From the NCBI GenBank assembly GCA_973895155.1, contig OZ316893.1, forward strand, positions 4,774,001 to 4,838,000: a DNA stretch of 64,000 bases, written 5' to 3'. Position numbers and translations under genes: made by a program. The notes beneath the pieces were generated by a model. That model did no database searches, was not told the DNA's origin, and saw nothing but the letters and a program-made list of their open reading frames with translations. Of the stretch, positions 13,102 through 25,477 are shown one piece after another; position 1 is the first letter of the stretch; every line of letters starts with the position of its first letter. This DNA comes from Marsupella aquatica (Eukaryota > Marchantiophyta).

Positions 13102-15282
13102 TCTCTTCCCCCAAAGGCCCAAGGGGTAAACCACAACCACATAACCACCGACCAAAACAAAAATATTGCCCTCTTCAAAAGTCTAAAAACCAATAATAAT
13201 GCCCCCCCAAAAGATCTCCCCACCTCCTAACAAATTTTTAAATTGAAAGAGATAAAATCTTTCTAGAAAGGGGAAAAAGCTATTCCACAAAGATAAAGAA
13301 CTAATTATTATCCTTTGTGGAATAGCTTTGTGGAAAGAACAGTTAGGGATAGAGAAAGAATAAAGATATATCAAAGTGCCACCAAAAAGGGAAGGAAATA
13401 TGGCTGCAAGAAGATCAAAGGGGTAAAACAAGGGAAAAAGTTCCCCCTTCTTTGGACACAAATCCTTACACACTATCCTGATTACCCTTCCTTTAACGTA
13501 AATAGAGTTGTTAACCAAAAAAATCTTGCAAAAAAATAAATTCTATGCTATCTCCTGTTTATATTAGCCTCATCCCCATGTTTTGTTCACCCTCACTTTG
13601 TCTTTATTTTGAGTCCAGTTTTGTCTTTATTTGGAGTTACTGTCTAGAGGCTTCACTCTAGACCCCCTGCAAGACCCTAGCCCTTGAAAATAGCTTATGT
13701 TCGCTATTTATTAGTAAGATCTGCTAAAGTTACCCTACACATTTGCACACTTGCTTAAGTCAAATATAGTGTGCATGGTGCAAAAAATTGACTGAATAAA
13801 TCTGAAGGTTGTCATGACTTTGAGACATGGCTCTTTTGATGGGATATTATACTGGTTGATTCCCAGATTATGGAATCTCCATAGTGGACTATGGGGATAG
13901 CTGCATTGGAAACATCCGCCCAGATGGATCATCTCGTAGATTTATGAATAATCTACTGTAGGCCCCTAGGTAAAACAACGTAGTCATCTTTGAGTCGAGT
14001 TTGTTTGAGATGTATTCAAATAATATCTTGCATGACTCTCATATTTTTTGGTGTCAAAGTTATTTGAGCCATCTGATAAGGGTCAAATGTGATGTCAAAC
14101 ACAGAATAGTTATAGTTCTCTAGTAAAATTTCCAGGGCTGGAGGAATTCAAGTATATATTGCCAGGAACCAATGACCTGATTAGAAGTTGTGAAGTCTTT
14201 GGTGTCCTTTCAACAAAATAAGAGGTGCACGAGCACAATTGATAGCCAGCCAGGAGTGATGAAAGCCAGCACCAGCAAAAGGAAGAAAGATAGGGAAGAC
14301 CTGGGGAACCAAAGCAGGAACCAGCTCAGCACCACCAGGGAACCCCAGCAAGTTCTTTGGTGTCCTTACATCTCACTTGCCTTAGGCATCACTTCTCATG
14401 TATGATCATTGAGTCACTTGTAATTGTCTTTCTAAAATTCATGTGGGGTCATACTCATTATTTCTATTGCTTTTACTATGTGACATTATTGTGCGTTTCT
14501 CGTGCACCTTTTTAATCATGTGCTCCTACTTAGACAGTTTTGAGGGCCTTGAGTGTTTTCCTTCCACTTTTGAATTCATCCACTTTCTGCCTATTGAGAC
14601 TTCCTTTTTAGATCCTTTTCCTAGTCTGTTGTACATTATTATTTTCCTTTATTCGCAAGGTCTTACATTCCCTACCTTGTAGATCATGGAATCTAGGCTC
14701 ACTCAGCCCAAGGAACAATAGTTGAGGTACCAAAATCAAAGCATGCAATTTTGATAATAGCCCATCAGTCCGACTCCTCCTCACCTGACGACAAACCCTG
14801 ACCAGCAACGGGGCTGGCACTTGGGATTCCCATAAAGGGAGGGGCACACCCACATGAAGGTGGGTGCTAGGGTGGGGGTGCGGTGCTTGCATGGTGGAGG
14901 GCAAAACAATGGGGTGTGAGTGACAACAAATGCATTATAAGAATACTAATTGAGGTTTGGAGAGGTTTGGAATTCAGGTTACTAGTGTGTAACCATTATA
15001 ACCATTCTGGAGGTATTTGCTATTTCCATAATCTATTGCCTGGAAACTCCTTATGGGAAATCTTTCAAAACAGCAATTATGTAACACAAAGTAGGGTTGG
15101 GCCTCAGCTTAAATAGCCTGAACCCTGCTCCCATAATGCTAGCTTCAGGTGCCGCCACTTAGCTCTTGCTTACATTCTGGTGATAGGGTTACAAAACTAG
15201 TCACCTCGGCCCAGACCGCCTGTATCCTGAACTTGCATTGTGGGCTAGAGATGTGCTTCTAAAATATGGTTACGTATATGGT
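13102..15282. other. No gene recognised
   Basis: Short reading frames only. A word of the form TCTAGAGGCTTC near 13645 recurs at 24120 and 24220, suggesting shared dispersed repeat sequence. Confidence 0.4.
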
Positions 15283-15404
15283 TAAGGACGGGAGCTCTCC
15301 CTTAATGGGATAGAAAGGCAACTGTATACGGTCGACCCGCGTATGCGGGGAGACCGTATGCGGGAGACTTTTTATCCCATTTAACGGACGGGCTCCTGTC
15401 CTTA
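15283..15404. mobile_element. Small fold-back element
   Basis: The two ends are inverted copies of each other: TAAGGACGGGAGC with TTAATGGGATA inside on the left, and TATCCCATTTAA with GCTCCTGTCCTTA on the right. The middle holds a second inverted pair around GTATACGGTC and GACCGTATGC. If the element starts at AGGAC the flanks are a TA dinucleotide. It is 122 bp long and non-coding. Confidence 0.6.
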
Positions 15405-15527
15405 CCAAAACGTTAAGTATTGAGTTGATACCCCTGATTTGAAGTGTCGCATGCGGACTGTATGGAAGTAGCTGAGGGCCTGAGGACCTCATCAACTGGC
15501 TGCCACTGTGCTTAATGGTTGTGTCGA

Positions 15528-15710
15528 TCACCTAGCACTGTGATGATTCTCCTGTACAGACCTCGGCGGCTCGGCGACTTGATGCAACACAATTTTCCTG
15601 GCTGTAATTTTCAATTCATATTTGTAATCGTATTCCCCACAGCTCATACATCGCAGAGCGTCACGCAGCTGCATAAAAGAGGCACCGCATAAACACCGTA
15701 TGAAATATGG
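15528..15710 (-). other. Candidate terminal exon of an unrecognised gene
   Basis: On the minus strand a pyrimidine-rich acceptor ending TTTTATGCAG near 15672 is followed by an open frame with LRDALRCMSCGEYDYKYELK, a single CxxC pair that could bind metal, and a basic tail ending at a stop at 15528. No upstream partner exon could be joined and the family was not recognised. It may be chance. Confidence 0.25.
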
Positions 15711-15758
15711 AAATTTCTTAATGAGAAATAATCCGGGAAAAAGAGCCTGACGTGGCAA

Positions 15759-17155
15759 CCTCTGAATGGAGGAAACGAATTGAAATCAACCACTCGACCT
15801 TAACGGCTGGTTATAACGGCAGTTTAGTTAAACAAGGATGAGGGCATAATATAGGGCTCATTTCCATAAAAACCATGGCAACTGAACAAAAGTCAAGTTC
15901 GTTTTGCTCCTGAGGCTACTCTCGAAACTGGAGTGGGGTGGGGTGCGGGGGTGTACGCCTGCTCGCCTTTTACTAGCGTCTTGAAACGGAAGAAAAGAAA
16001 GAAAGCAACAGTGGGAATCACGAGTTCCTTTCGTCCAGCTGCTACTTTGATATTTGTAGCATCGGAGGCTCCTTGATGAATGATTTCTAATTTCCTACTA
16101 CGTAAGTGTTATTACCATCATCTCGTTGCGAGATTATTGTGCAACAGTGACGATACCAGGGATCCTTCACTGTCAATAATTAAAACTTTGTACTTGAACC
16201 ACTCAGTCGCTCGGACAGAGATTCGATCCAGCAGTGACTCAGATATAATTAGGCTTCAACCTCGGGTCGCTCAGTTCTCAGGCATCAGGAAGATTTGAGG
16301 GGGAGCCGACAACAGATTCAATGGCTTTACACATGTGAGGGGGAGGTAACAGTAGATTCGACAGTGGATTCTATCACTTTTAGACAATAGACGAGAAAAG
16401 GAGATTGAAATTCGAAAGTCTGGCAAATGAGATTCTTAACCGACCTTTAAAGGGTGGGGAAAATTGCAACTCTGAGGTTAACGGCCAGCCATTTCCTTCT
16501 GTCAGTCGAGGATGATGTCTTGACGTCAGGACTGTCAAACTTACTGGCGATAAATGCCACAACACCACTGTCAGGCAGCTCTTTCTGAAAGCGGTCCCCG
16601 AGCCTATAGTTGGGGATTGGCGGTCCAGACTGGAGCCAGCAGCAAGCTAGCAGCAAGCCACTGCACTTTGTAGCAACGAGATATCTTCAAAGATCGAATT
16701 CCATAAAATCATGCCGGCATTTGGCAAAACAACCAACGGACAGTTGGTCCCGACTTTAAAAATCATTTCTGTCACACAAGCGCACCGTTGCATCTCCCCG
16801 CCCCACCCCACCCCCTACCAGAAACCTGAGCCTCGGTTATTGTATCCTTCGCCAAATTCCTGGTGCCTGGACCGTTGAACAGTCTGGCAATGGTGTCGGC
16901 CGTACTGATGCAACTAAGAGCAGTCCAATTATTCGCCGCCATGCAGAATCCTACATAACAATGCCAGGGCCGGGAATGGTCTATACCTCTCCTGATTAGC
17001 AGCTGCTGCAGAGTATAGCATTGTGTTTCAGAAACGAACCCAGACCATCGAGGAATGCGTCGCCTATCAGCAGCTAGCCTGATCCAGGCAGATTGTCATG
17101 CGTTGCGAACCCAACCTTCGAGATGAATTGCTCCCCCGGCCTCCTTGGCGCTAGC
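15759..17155. other. No gene recognised; upstream region of the HMA gene
   Basis: Mixed composition without a supported frame. The right part should contain the distal promoter of the gene at 17621. Confidence 0.35.
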
Positions 17156-17161
17156 TCCTCC

Positions 17162-17168
17162 TATAAGT
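17162..17168 (+). promoter_or_regulatory. Probable TATA box of the HMA gene
   Basis: CTATAAGTAG is a good plant TATA-type core about 455 bp before the start codon. This implies a 5' leader of roughly 430 nt, possibly with an intron. Confidence 0.5.
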
Positions 17169-17620
17169 AGGCGATCCGCCCAAACATTCCATGTCATACA
17201 GCAGCCAGACTCATCGGCATTGGAGCTTCGTTAGGAAGCTGCATTGTTTGTACTGCCTGTCGGTTCGAGTCCCGGACACATCGTAACGCAGCCACTGCCC
17301 ATGCTCGCTCGTCTTTGCTACAAGTATTTTCTCTGCATTAACATTGGTGCTCATTCAACAGCCCTGGCACGTCTACATTCGTACAGCTGGGATAGATTCC
17401 AAAGCGAGAAAGGCAGCATTGCTCCCATTTTGGCTCATTGATTGAGAGTCCTATGTAGGAATAGTGGTCATCTAGTCATTTTCATCGCTGGGTCGACTTC
17501 TCCCTACGTCCAGCGTAGTAACCACTCTCTTTTCATTCGATTCAGGTTTACTTCAAACGGGACTTCAAGGTCAAGTTGCCTTTGTCAATTTGTTACTCGA
17601 TCAGGGAGGATATTGCCAAA

Positions 17621-18253
17621 ATGATGTCCGTGAACGAGCTTTTCTACGGGAATCAGCCCACACCAACACAAATGGGAACGGCTTCCCCCGCTCAGGTGAA
17701 GCAGCAGCATGCACCGTATGGCATGCGCTCCCCTTTCTCGCATGATACCACCTTCTCGAGAGATGATCAGGATGCAGTACAGCAAGCACACAGTCGTAAT
17801 TATGCCAAGTCTTCCAACCTCAATTCCTACACCTCCAGACATCAACTGGATTCTCAGCTGCCAGTCGACAGCAGATACACCTCTTCGGCCTACATCTCCT
17901 CTTCCGCTCGAGCTTACGACGACTCGCCCGTGTCCGTAGGTACGAATCACCGTCGATCGAACTTCAGTGCAGATTTCTCCTCCCCAAGTTACAGTCGTCG
18001 CAGCAGCCGAGGGGGCAACTCAAATCCAGTTTCGAGCTGGGTAGAGTTAAAAGTTCCCATTTGTTGCGAGGCGTGTGTGGAGAGATTAAACAGCCATCTT
18101 CTGGCCCTTCGAGGAGTGGAAACGGTGACCTGTGATCAGCGTAAGCAGAGGGTGGTTGTCAGGGGAACCGCTGCTGCAGGTGACGTACTAAAGCTGTGCA
18201 AGAAACTTTTCAAACGCTCGGAGTATTGGCGCTATCAGTATGATTGGTTGTAG
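17621..18253 (+). CDS. HMA-domain (heavy-metal-associated) protein
   Basis: The predicted protein has 210 residues. Residues 1-139 are low complexity, rich in S, T, Y, R and Q, and probably disordered. Residues about 140-203 form an HMA ferredoxin-like fold beginning SWVELKVPICCEACVERL, with CCEAC (148-152) in the metal-binding loop that is normally CxxC, then RGVETVTCDQRKQRVVVRG. The domain is the one found in plant copper chaperones and HIPP proteins, which carry Cu, Zn or Cd and can bind partner proteins. Unlike HIPPs it ends in YQYDWL and lacks a C-terminal CaaX box, so isoprenylation is not expected. The ATG at 17621 was chosen as the first in frame; it is followed directly by a second Met. 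No intron interrupts the coding region. Specific metal and target are unknown. Confidence 0.82.
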   Translation: MMSVNELFYGNQPTPTQMGTASPAQVKQQHAPYGMRSPFSHDTTFSRDDQDAVQQAHSRNYAKSSNLNSYTSRHQLDSQLPVDSRYTSSAYISSSARAYDDSPVSVGTNHRRSNFSADFSSPSYSRRSSRGGNSNPVSSWVELKVPICCEACVERLNSHLLALRGVETVTCDQRKQRVVVRGTAAAGDVLKLCKKLFKRSEYWRYQYDWL

Positions 18254-18754
18254 GCACATTTCCATCGTCAACTCCGATTGATCCAGCAGCACCTACGCTG
18301 CAGTCTTATCGGTCGGAAAGCCAGCTGGCGCCTAGGATGACATTGTGCCTGATGGAGCTGTGAAATTGCTTGCTGAAAAGTTCCAACCGTCACTAGGATA
18401 GCTGAGACAGTAGATTCTCCAGTCCATCGTGGAACTGTGAGACCGATGTCTTCGAAAGGGTCTCGTACTGTATGAAGAACGGCCAGAAACATCACGGGGC
18501 AGGGACGCTTTTCATTTCCAGAACGACGTGAAAGTTTTGTTCCCCAAATTCATCATTGGTTATTGCACAATTTTGTAGGTGTACATTATGCTACTCCAAG
18601 GCAACTGGCAATGAGCGCCTGCCCAGTACACCGATCCGAGAAAAGAGTCATGTCAGTTGTGGCACTTCAACAATGTCAAAAGTTAACGGTAATGTTTAGA
18701 ATTCATTCGGCTTCTATAAGTAAAAAGTTCAATTTTTATATTTGTCAGTGCCAA
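18254..18754. other. 3' flank of the HMA gene; no further gene recognised
   Basis: Probably contains the 3' untranslated region. No separate coding signature was seen. Confidence 0.4.
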
Positions 18755-20300
18755 TCAAGACCCCACTTCTTCGATCAGTTTTGAAATCTTCTTAGGTTCT
18801 TCGTGTGTACTACCGTTTGAAACGTTACACGTTCCTTCCTTTATGTTCTGTGTTACTGTTTTGAAGGTCACTTCTGAAAACGCTACAGGCTCCTTCTGTT
18901 TTGTTGTGTGTTCCTGTTTCATTGATAGACCAGGAGGCCCCTTTGTGATTTTCGATGGCAAGTTTCTGAATAATGAGGGTGCTCCATTCTCAGAATACGT
19001 AACATCCCATTTGCTTTGTATGACTGTGACGATGATCTCGTGATCGCCCCGGGTAGATACGGGACCAATATGTAAAGGATGATACACACCGAAGCGAAGG
19101 TTCACCAACTGTTAAAGAACTTCAGACCGCAGATCTTTGGAACGCAATCCACAGAAAACCAATTCAGTTTTTTCAACCGTAACTTTTCCTATAAGAATCA
19201 TTACTAAAACGCAACGATTCCCTGAAACCTCTGAAGTCATGAGTTTGATCTCCCATTGCGCTTGAAGCAACATAGACCAATTGACATGAGCTTGTTAATT
19301 CTCTCTTGCATGGACCATAAGAGTGCCAAGTGTAATGTCAAATAGATACAAAGTCAATCATAAGAAGAAGCATCCCTAGAATCAGTGTCTGCCTCTTGAA
19401 TCATACAAGTAGGTAGCTGGACAAAGTGTTTGTCTACAAAATTGAAATCATGGATTTTCTCTGACTTCTCTGACCCTAAACCCTCCTGGTTGTAGATTTT
19501 CTCTGACTTGTAGATACAATCTACGTGATTCGTAGGTCTGGGGCCAATGTCAAAATATTAATTGTTATGTAGTGACCCTGATGTTTCATTCCAATCTGAC
19601 ATCTCCAGAAAAAAGATTCTTCGTGGTCGTGAATCCATATAAACCAACAAATATATGCCTGGATTCTGTGTTTGACAAGTAGATCTTCTATGTACCATGA
19701 TTAGTACACATCAACGATCGGGCTATTTGGGATGGTTACTCAAGTAAAGTAAAAATTTCATGTCATAAATCAGTTGCCTCAAGCATCAGATTCAAGACTG
19801 TGCTTACTAGGCCAAGATTTCTGACATGTAATTACCTATCAAGCAATGTCGGAACTACTAAGATGGTTTGTTATAATTAAAGCTAAGAAACCTCTATAGA
19901 GACATACCAAAAACATAAGCAGGGAGGGGCATCTTATTTCCCAAATGATAGCCTGGCACCCATCTCACTACACATTTAGTGCAGTAATCTGTAACACTAC
20001 ATAAACAGGGGATTTCACTAGGACTGTACGTCTCCTTCAGGGAAGGAGAATGTTTTTGTTCTGTTCTGAAGCCATAATAACGCAATTAAGCACGACTCGC
20101 GGAATTCTGTTGACGTCGGTTCTCGCCTTTCTTGCTTCGCCCATCCTTTTCTATATTATGTCCTTTAAGATATAAAGTATTTGGCCAGTGAATTTCAAGC
20201 TCGAGCTTCTCGGCAACCGCAGTGGCTGGTGTAGTCATGAAAGCCGCTTTGAAGTTCACTTTCTTAGGATGACCCAAAGGCGATGCATTCATCGACGGTG
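18755..20300 (-). other. Candidate exons of an unrecognised minus-strand gene
   Basis: Three stretches look coding but could not be joined. The frame near 20300-20090 begins MNASPLGHPKKVNFKAAF and includes KLELEIHWPNTLYLKG. The frame near 20010-19912 contains CTKCVVRWVPGYHLGNKM and runs into a strong GTATGT donor. The last, after a TTTAACAG acceptor at about 19104, begins LVNLRFGVYHPLHIGPV, continues GDHEIIVTVIQSKWDV, and ends in a lysine/glutamate-rich tail at a stop at 18755. A further piece with NPGIYLLVYMDS lies near 19660. No protein family was recognised, and a stop separates the first two stretches. It may be a real gene with short exons or a decayed one. Confidence 0.35.
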
Positions 20301-20790
20301 AGAGGTGCATTCAGCCAGAAGCGGCAGACAAACCAGAGACACCACTAAAAGAAATATAACAAACCTGAATGAAAGCTAGCAAACCTGTGTTTGGAACCTA
20401 TCCCACCTTGCAATAGTCCAGATCACGGTTCTCAAATATGCTCCTGCTAGACTGTCCTTGCGATCAATAACTAGCAATTCCGTTGATAGAAAGAGTGACC
20501 ATAGCCACCTCTGGTCGATTGACAAGGCACCGACCAGTACATCTTGTGATTCACTAACGCAATGCCAGCATAATCAAACGTTTTTTCGCACCAAGGGGAT
20601 ATGAATAGATCACTAGTTCCAGCCAGAGATTTTCGTGAAGAAAAACTCGGTATCTGCTGAATCTAGCCAAAATGACCGTGGTTACAACTTCCCAGTCAAA
20701 ATCATGGTTAAAACGCTAGTCTGTGTTCCGTGGAAAGTGGACAGGTCGTAGCAGTACATTATCAGACGTAGCTCGTTGAGGACTAAGGTA

Positions 20791-23440
20791 TCACAACTCC
20801 CCATCACTACCGCCTCCTTCTGTGGGGGGAATGTTTTCAGAATTCGTGCTCACTCTGCTGAAATTGCAACCAAAAGCCTGTGTCAGGAGATAGTAAAGCA
20901 TGACCTGCCCTTAGTCTGTTCAATAATCAAAATTTGACTCATCATACCAGAAGTTCAGTAATCATTGCAAGGGAAAATTCAAGAGAAGATAAACGGTCGG
21001 CGTGTTTACACATTCTGACTTTTCTAATAATCAGTTAGGATGGGCAAGACGGAATCTAACGGTAGGATCAGGGCTCAACACTTCCATACGCATCCAATCT
21101 GAGCATTTACAATTATCCAAATCTGGTTTTGCTTTGGTCAAGTCATTCGCAGCACCTGGGCGGCTTGCAATGTCGACTTAGTTCCACACAAAGGACTGCC
21201 TCCACTTCTCCTGACTTCACACCCCCTTTCTGAATCTTGCTTGTGAGCTGGAACACAGTCATAATCAAAAATCAAGATTTGAGGGTACTCAAATGCAATG
21301 CATCGCATCAAAGCATTCATTTTCAAACCACAACAGGGTAGGATTCATGCGTAGATTATAGGTGCATGGAAAGGACCTCATCGTCGGTTGTGTCCATTAG
21401 CCTGCAATAGTGCAGAAGACTTTGTCAGAGCAGTTTTCTAACGGGAGTGATGTGAAAGTAGCCTGATATGATAGCCACCGTGGGACCCGGCAATCACACC
21501 CTGATTCCAGCAGGGCAATAAAATTCATCAGAACTGTAGAGAAAAAATGCAGCGTTACGTTACCTTCCACAGTAAGACACGAGTTCCTTAGAATATGTGT
21601 CAGTTTCTTGCCGCTCTGCATACAGCAATTGAATCAGGACAACCCGCAGAATAAGAATAAATCAGCAAAGCACCTGTAGAGGTATCACTAAACAATTCTA
21701 ACAGTATCACATAATCGATTCGCATGACGCCTAAAAAGAAGAACTTTACCTGGAGCAGAAAGATTAACAGTATTCACTTTAATCCACTCTTCTCTGCCTG
21801 TGTCCCCCTGTAGATCCACGCAAATCCCCAGAGCTTGTTACTCTCAAATATTGAAGAGTTCTTCCATTCTTCATTGGACTTCGGCGGACATTCTTCATCC
21901 ATGATTGAGAAGAAAACGAGTGACAACGGTGCTGCAAAGTTATTGTGATTTCAGCACTGAAAAGGAGTCTTCAGTATAGCTATGAGACACTGACATATTG
22001 CGAAGTAAGCCAGCAACTAAAGAAAACTGACCGGACTCTGGACACGCTACTCTGCAAAACATCTGCATTCTTAATCACTATGCCAACAACACTCTGAAAG
22101 GATTTAATCTTAGAAACAACTCTATCCCACGGCACTGTCGTGAACATTGCAGGAGCCCTGTGTAGATGATATGGGAAAAAGTGTAACCTTTTTGAGTGTG
22201 TAAGATTTGAATTTAGAACAGAGCCCCTCCAGCAACTCCACGACTCTCAGCTCGCTGACTCTGGATTTACATTGCTCCAGATCAAAAACACAACACAAAA
22301 GTTTTCGGGGAACGGACTTTGAATCAAACAATGCTTTTTTAAAATACTCAAATATTTTCATTGAGAGTAGAGGAACACACAAGAATCAATGAGCTCTTTA
22401 GACGATTAACCAGATCTACTAACGAGCAAAAAGCAAGATTTTCGGCATTCAGAAGAACTTGACATGAAACCACTTGAGATTAAAACAGATTGATAAGACA
22501 CTTGACACGGGATTCCAGACCTAATCGCACTCGCCAACGAAGCGCTTCTTCTGTATAGTCACAGATTTGACAAAAAGAAACGAAGGGGTCGTTAAAGGAT
22601 GTAAGACAAATTACTTGTAATTGATAACTTTCCCCTCACGCTGACCCTTTGAATCAAGACGATGCCTCAAGTCCAAATGATTCCTCGGCCTCTCCTGCGC
22701 GTCACAATTAGGCAACACAGTTTAAAGATTGATTCAGAATGCCCCACAAACAAATCAGATAACCTTTTGAACAACTACAGAAGAGGGCAGGAGAGATATG
22801 ACATACATTGGCAAGACCCAACTCAATTTGCCCCTGCAACAACGTCGAAAACAGGTCAGTCCCGTGAGAACCTTATCGGTCCACTGTTATTCAGAGTTTA
22901 GGGTCTCCTTAGTGAGGGACATGTTATGCCCAGAATTCTGGTGAGAAGAAATATTTGCCATTTCCACAAAAATACCAAGAAGAGAAAAAACCATCACGGC
23001 TAACGATCTGGTCAATTTTAAGGAAGAAGTGTTAGTCGCACGTTTTGCAGCCTTGATCTTTTTACCAAAAATTTTACCGAGCTCACCAGGAGAACGATAT
23101 ACGTTGATTTTTACCGATTCCATGTATGATCAACATGCAAGTAATGATAAACGTGGAATACTCCCCTTGCCATCATTCTAGTCTTCTTTCTTGTAGCAAC
23201 TACCTTGCAGTGTCTTAGTGTGTGTCCCTTGATTCTATTTGATGGGGTGGAGCCGCATTTCGACTAGGGCTAAGGGAGAAACTAAAAGAGAAGGTGTGGA
23301 GGTAGTAGGTAGGCACGCACCGCGACAGTCTGACAGGCCAAGCATTTATCGTCGACACTCACGACTGGATCCGCCAGCTCTCCCAGGAACACCACCCAGA
23401 GAAGAAACGCACCCAACGAAAGTGCCCACAATCGATCCAT
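20791..23440 (-). CDS. Canopy/MSAP-like ER saposin-fold protein, nine exons
   Basis: Exons on the minus strand are 23321-23440, 22807-22833, 22615-22694, 22188-22260, 21750-21807, 21564-21615, 21377-21401, 21156-21247 and 20791-20857. Phases agree and give 197 residues. The family (canopy, DUF3456, TLR4 regulator/MIR-interacting MSAP) comprises small secretory-pathway proteins, some acting as chaperone cofactors. Residues 1-22 are a signal peptide with a hydrophobic LSLGAFLLWVVFLG core. Then come KCLACQTVA (C33, C36), NHLDLRHRLDSKGQREGKV, SELRVVELLEGLC (C90), EEWIKV, YSKELVSYCGR (C135), and VEAVLCVELSRHC (C165, C172). Six cysteines fit the saposin-like disulfide pattern. The tail ends SDGEL, resembling an ER-retention signal. 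The start is the only ATG giving a signal peptide. The last exon is the least certain; 25- and 27-nt micro-exons are unusual. Confidence 0.85.
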
Positions 23441-25477
23441 CCGTTTCGTCCAAAATTACGCACACCAAAGTTACGCTGTCGGTGTGCTCAGATCCTCGGT
23501 GTAAGTTAGGGTTTTACCTGGGCATCCACCTCCGTGCTGAGGGCACAAAAAAAAGCTATCCCTGCCGAAAATCTTGAATTCTCTGGGCGGTCAGTCCGAC
23601 TTTCTCTACAACCTCCACCGTGAAGTCTTCTGGATTCTCAACTGTGCCAATTTGGGTGCCCTCCTCTGAAATACGAATGTATGACAGCAAACTGGGAGGA
23701 TGTACGAAGGAATAAATGGACCAAGGCTTATTGGACCCAAATCCAAATCTGGTTTTCCTGGTTTTTCCTTTGTTTCACACCCTTCATTGGGTTTCTCCCC
23801 TATTGGGTTTCTTTGGGAGCCAGTCTCCCTGTAAGAAGCCGTTTGTTCTTTGATATTTAAATCTGATTATTTGACTACCCCCCCCCCCCCCCCCCCTTCT
23901 TGGGTTCTAGCTTATGGGATCTTGATGGCTACTTTTGTTCTGTGGCAATGTTCTATATCTATAAGTGTGATTGTTTTCCTTACAGGGTTAAAGCCAGCCT
24001 TTTGTTCTTTTGGCAGTGTTCTATACGGCCTCACTGCCCATTCTTTTAATATTTGTGAATGATGATCAAATGCATGTCATCATTTTAGCACATAACTTTT
24101 GGTGGGGCCCTAGATTCATGGTCTAGAGGCTTCTTAATATTTGTGAAATGATGACAAAAATCATCATGCATGTCATTATTTTAGCACATAACTTTTGGTG
24201 GAGCCCTAGATTTATGGTCTGGAGGCTTCGCTCTAGAAGCCTAGACTCCAAATCTAGCTTCCCTTATGGGTTTATAAGTGAGATATACATAAAGGTGATT
24301 ATTTGCCTTACACTAGTAAACCACGGCCACCACTATTAAAGGGCCCTCCCTCCACTGCCTGATAACTGTTCTTAGCTGCCATGGAAGGGACTCTTTGCAA
24401 TTCTAAACCCTAGACCCTTACCCCTTTACAATTCGCCATGAAATTCTCTTCTAATAGGCAGGGCCAGTTCGGTTCAATGCTATAGTTGAAATTGCTAATA
24501 CAATGCTTTAAACTGCAGTGAACCCCATTTTAGTTTTTGCAGCAGTCAATTACCGCAGTTGATCGAACATTATGGCGGGCTCTCACCTCTCACTATTGTC
24601 TCTTCTCTCCACGCTCAATTAATGCTTGCTTGCTTTGTCTATCACCTATCACATCTTCCTCTCTTTGCAGAGCTCGAACTTATTGTGTTCTTTTGTCAAG
24701 CTACCTGAGCAGAGCTCAAACCAAAACCCCATCTTTAAACTCTACGTGATACCTGATCGACCTGAGCACACACTCGACCAGGTGCTACTGACATTTGCCC
24801 CCTGCTTACGTAGATATGGTTTGAGCCCACGCTTGCAGTTCTCAATTTCCCTTCTGATGTGCTGGGTTGAGTAGAATTTTCGCTTTCCACCGAATTAATT
24901 TGTGGTGCATTTTTTCGCACTCATAGTACCACGGTGTATTTCTTATGAGACTGTTTTACACTTCCACTTTCTGTGCACCCTTCTAGGGTTTTTACACTTC
25001 AACTTTTTCACTGATTTGCACACAAGTCAAGTGCATTGGTCCACATTAAGCTTTTGCCCTTAGTGGCAATTATCCACTTTTATACCAAGGGCATGGGCAA
25101 AAAGTTCGCCTGTAGCGTAGTTTGGTTGGATAATTTTTATTTCATAATGAGAGAAGGAAGTGGTGTCTTTCATCACAAGCTAAGCCCTGTCGTGTCCAGC
25201 TCTGTCCCTGCCCTGTCGTGCTCCAGCCAGACTGCCCTATCGTATGTGACTCGGTTGGCACGGGACTTTTAAGGTACCTCAACGAAATGTCATTTATCCG
25301 GACTGCAGAGACAGAAAACTACTGTTCAAGCCGAACTTGCGTTACCACATCACTACAGTAGTCCCAAGAGAAAGAGAGAGTAGAAGCGTGCCATTGCCGA
25401 TCAAATACATCCATTAATAACAGGAGCTAAGGAGAGATGTGAGACCTGCTCACATGCCTACTCATCCCAAACGCAAT
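23441..25477. other. Intergenic region with short repeats
   Basis: The left part is upstream of the canopy-like gene and downstream of nothing recognisable. A minus-strand open stretch near 23576-23700 (with VENPEDFTVEVVEKVGL) looks coding but stands alone. A run of 19 C lies at 23878-23896. A tandem duplication of about 90 bp spans 24046-24228. Confidence 0.4.
24046..24228. repeat. Tandem duplication of about 90 bp
   Basis: Two copies begin TTAATATTTGTGAA at 24046 and 24134 and both end at GAGGCTTC. They differ by small changes and an insertion. Confidence 0.8.

Noticed and set aside
17255-17285. GGTTCGAGTCCCG, which resembles a tRNA B box
   Set aside because: No A box or acceptor stem at the right distance, and the T-arm stem pairs poorly.
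22887-23123. Minus-strand frame with a hydrophobic stretch that looks like a signal peptide
   Set aside because: It lies in intron 1 of the canopy-like gene, whose real signal peptide is encoded at 23321-23440.
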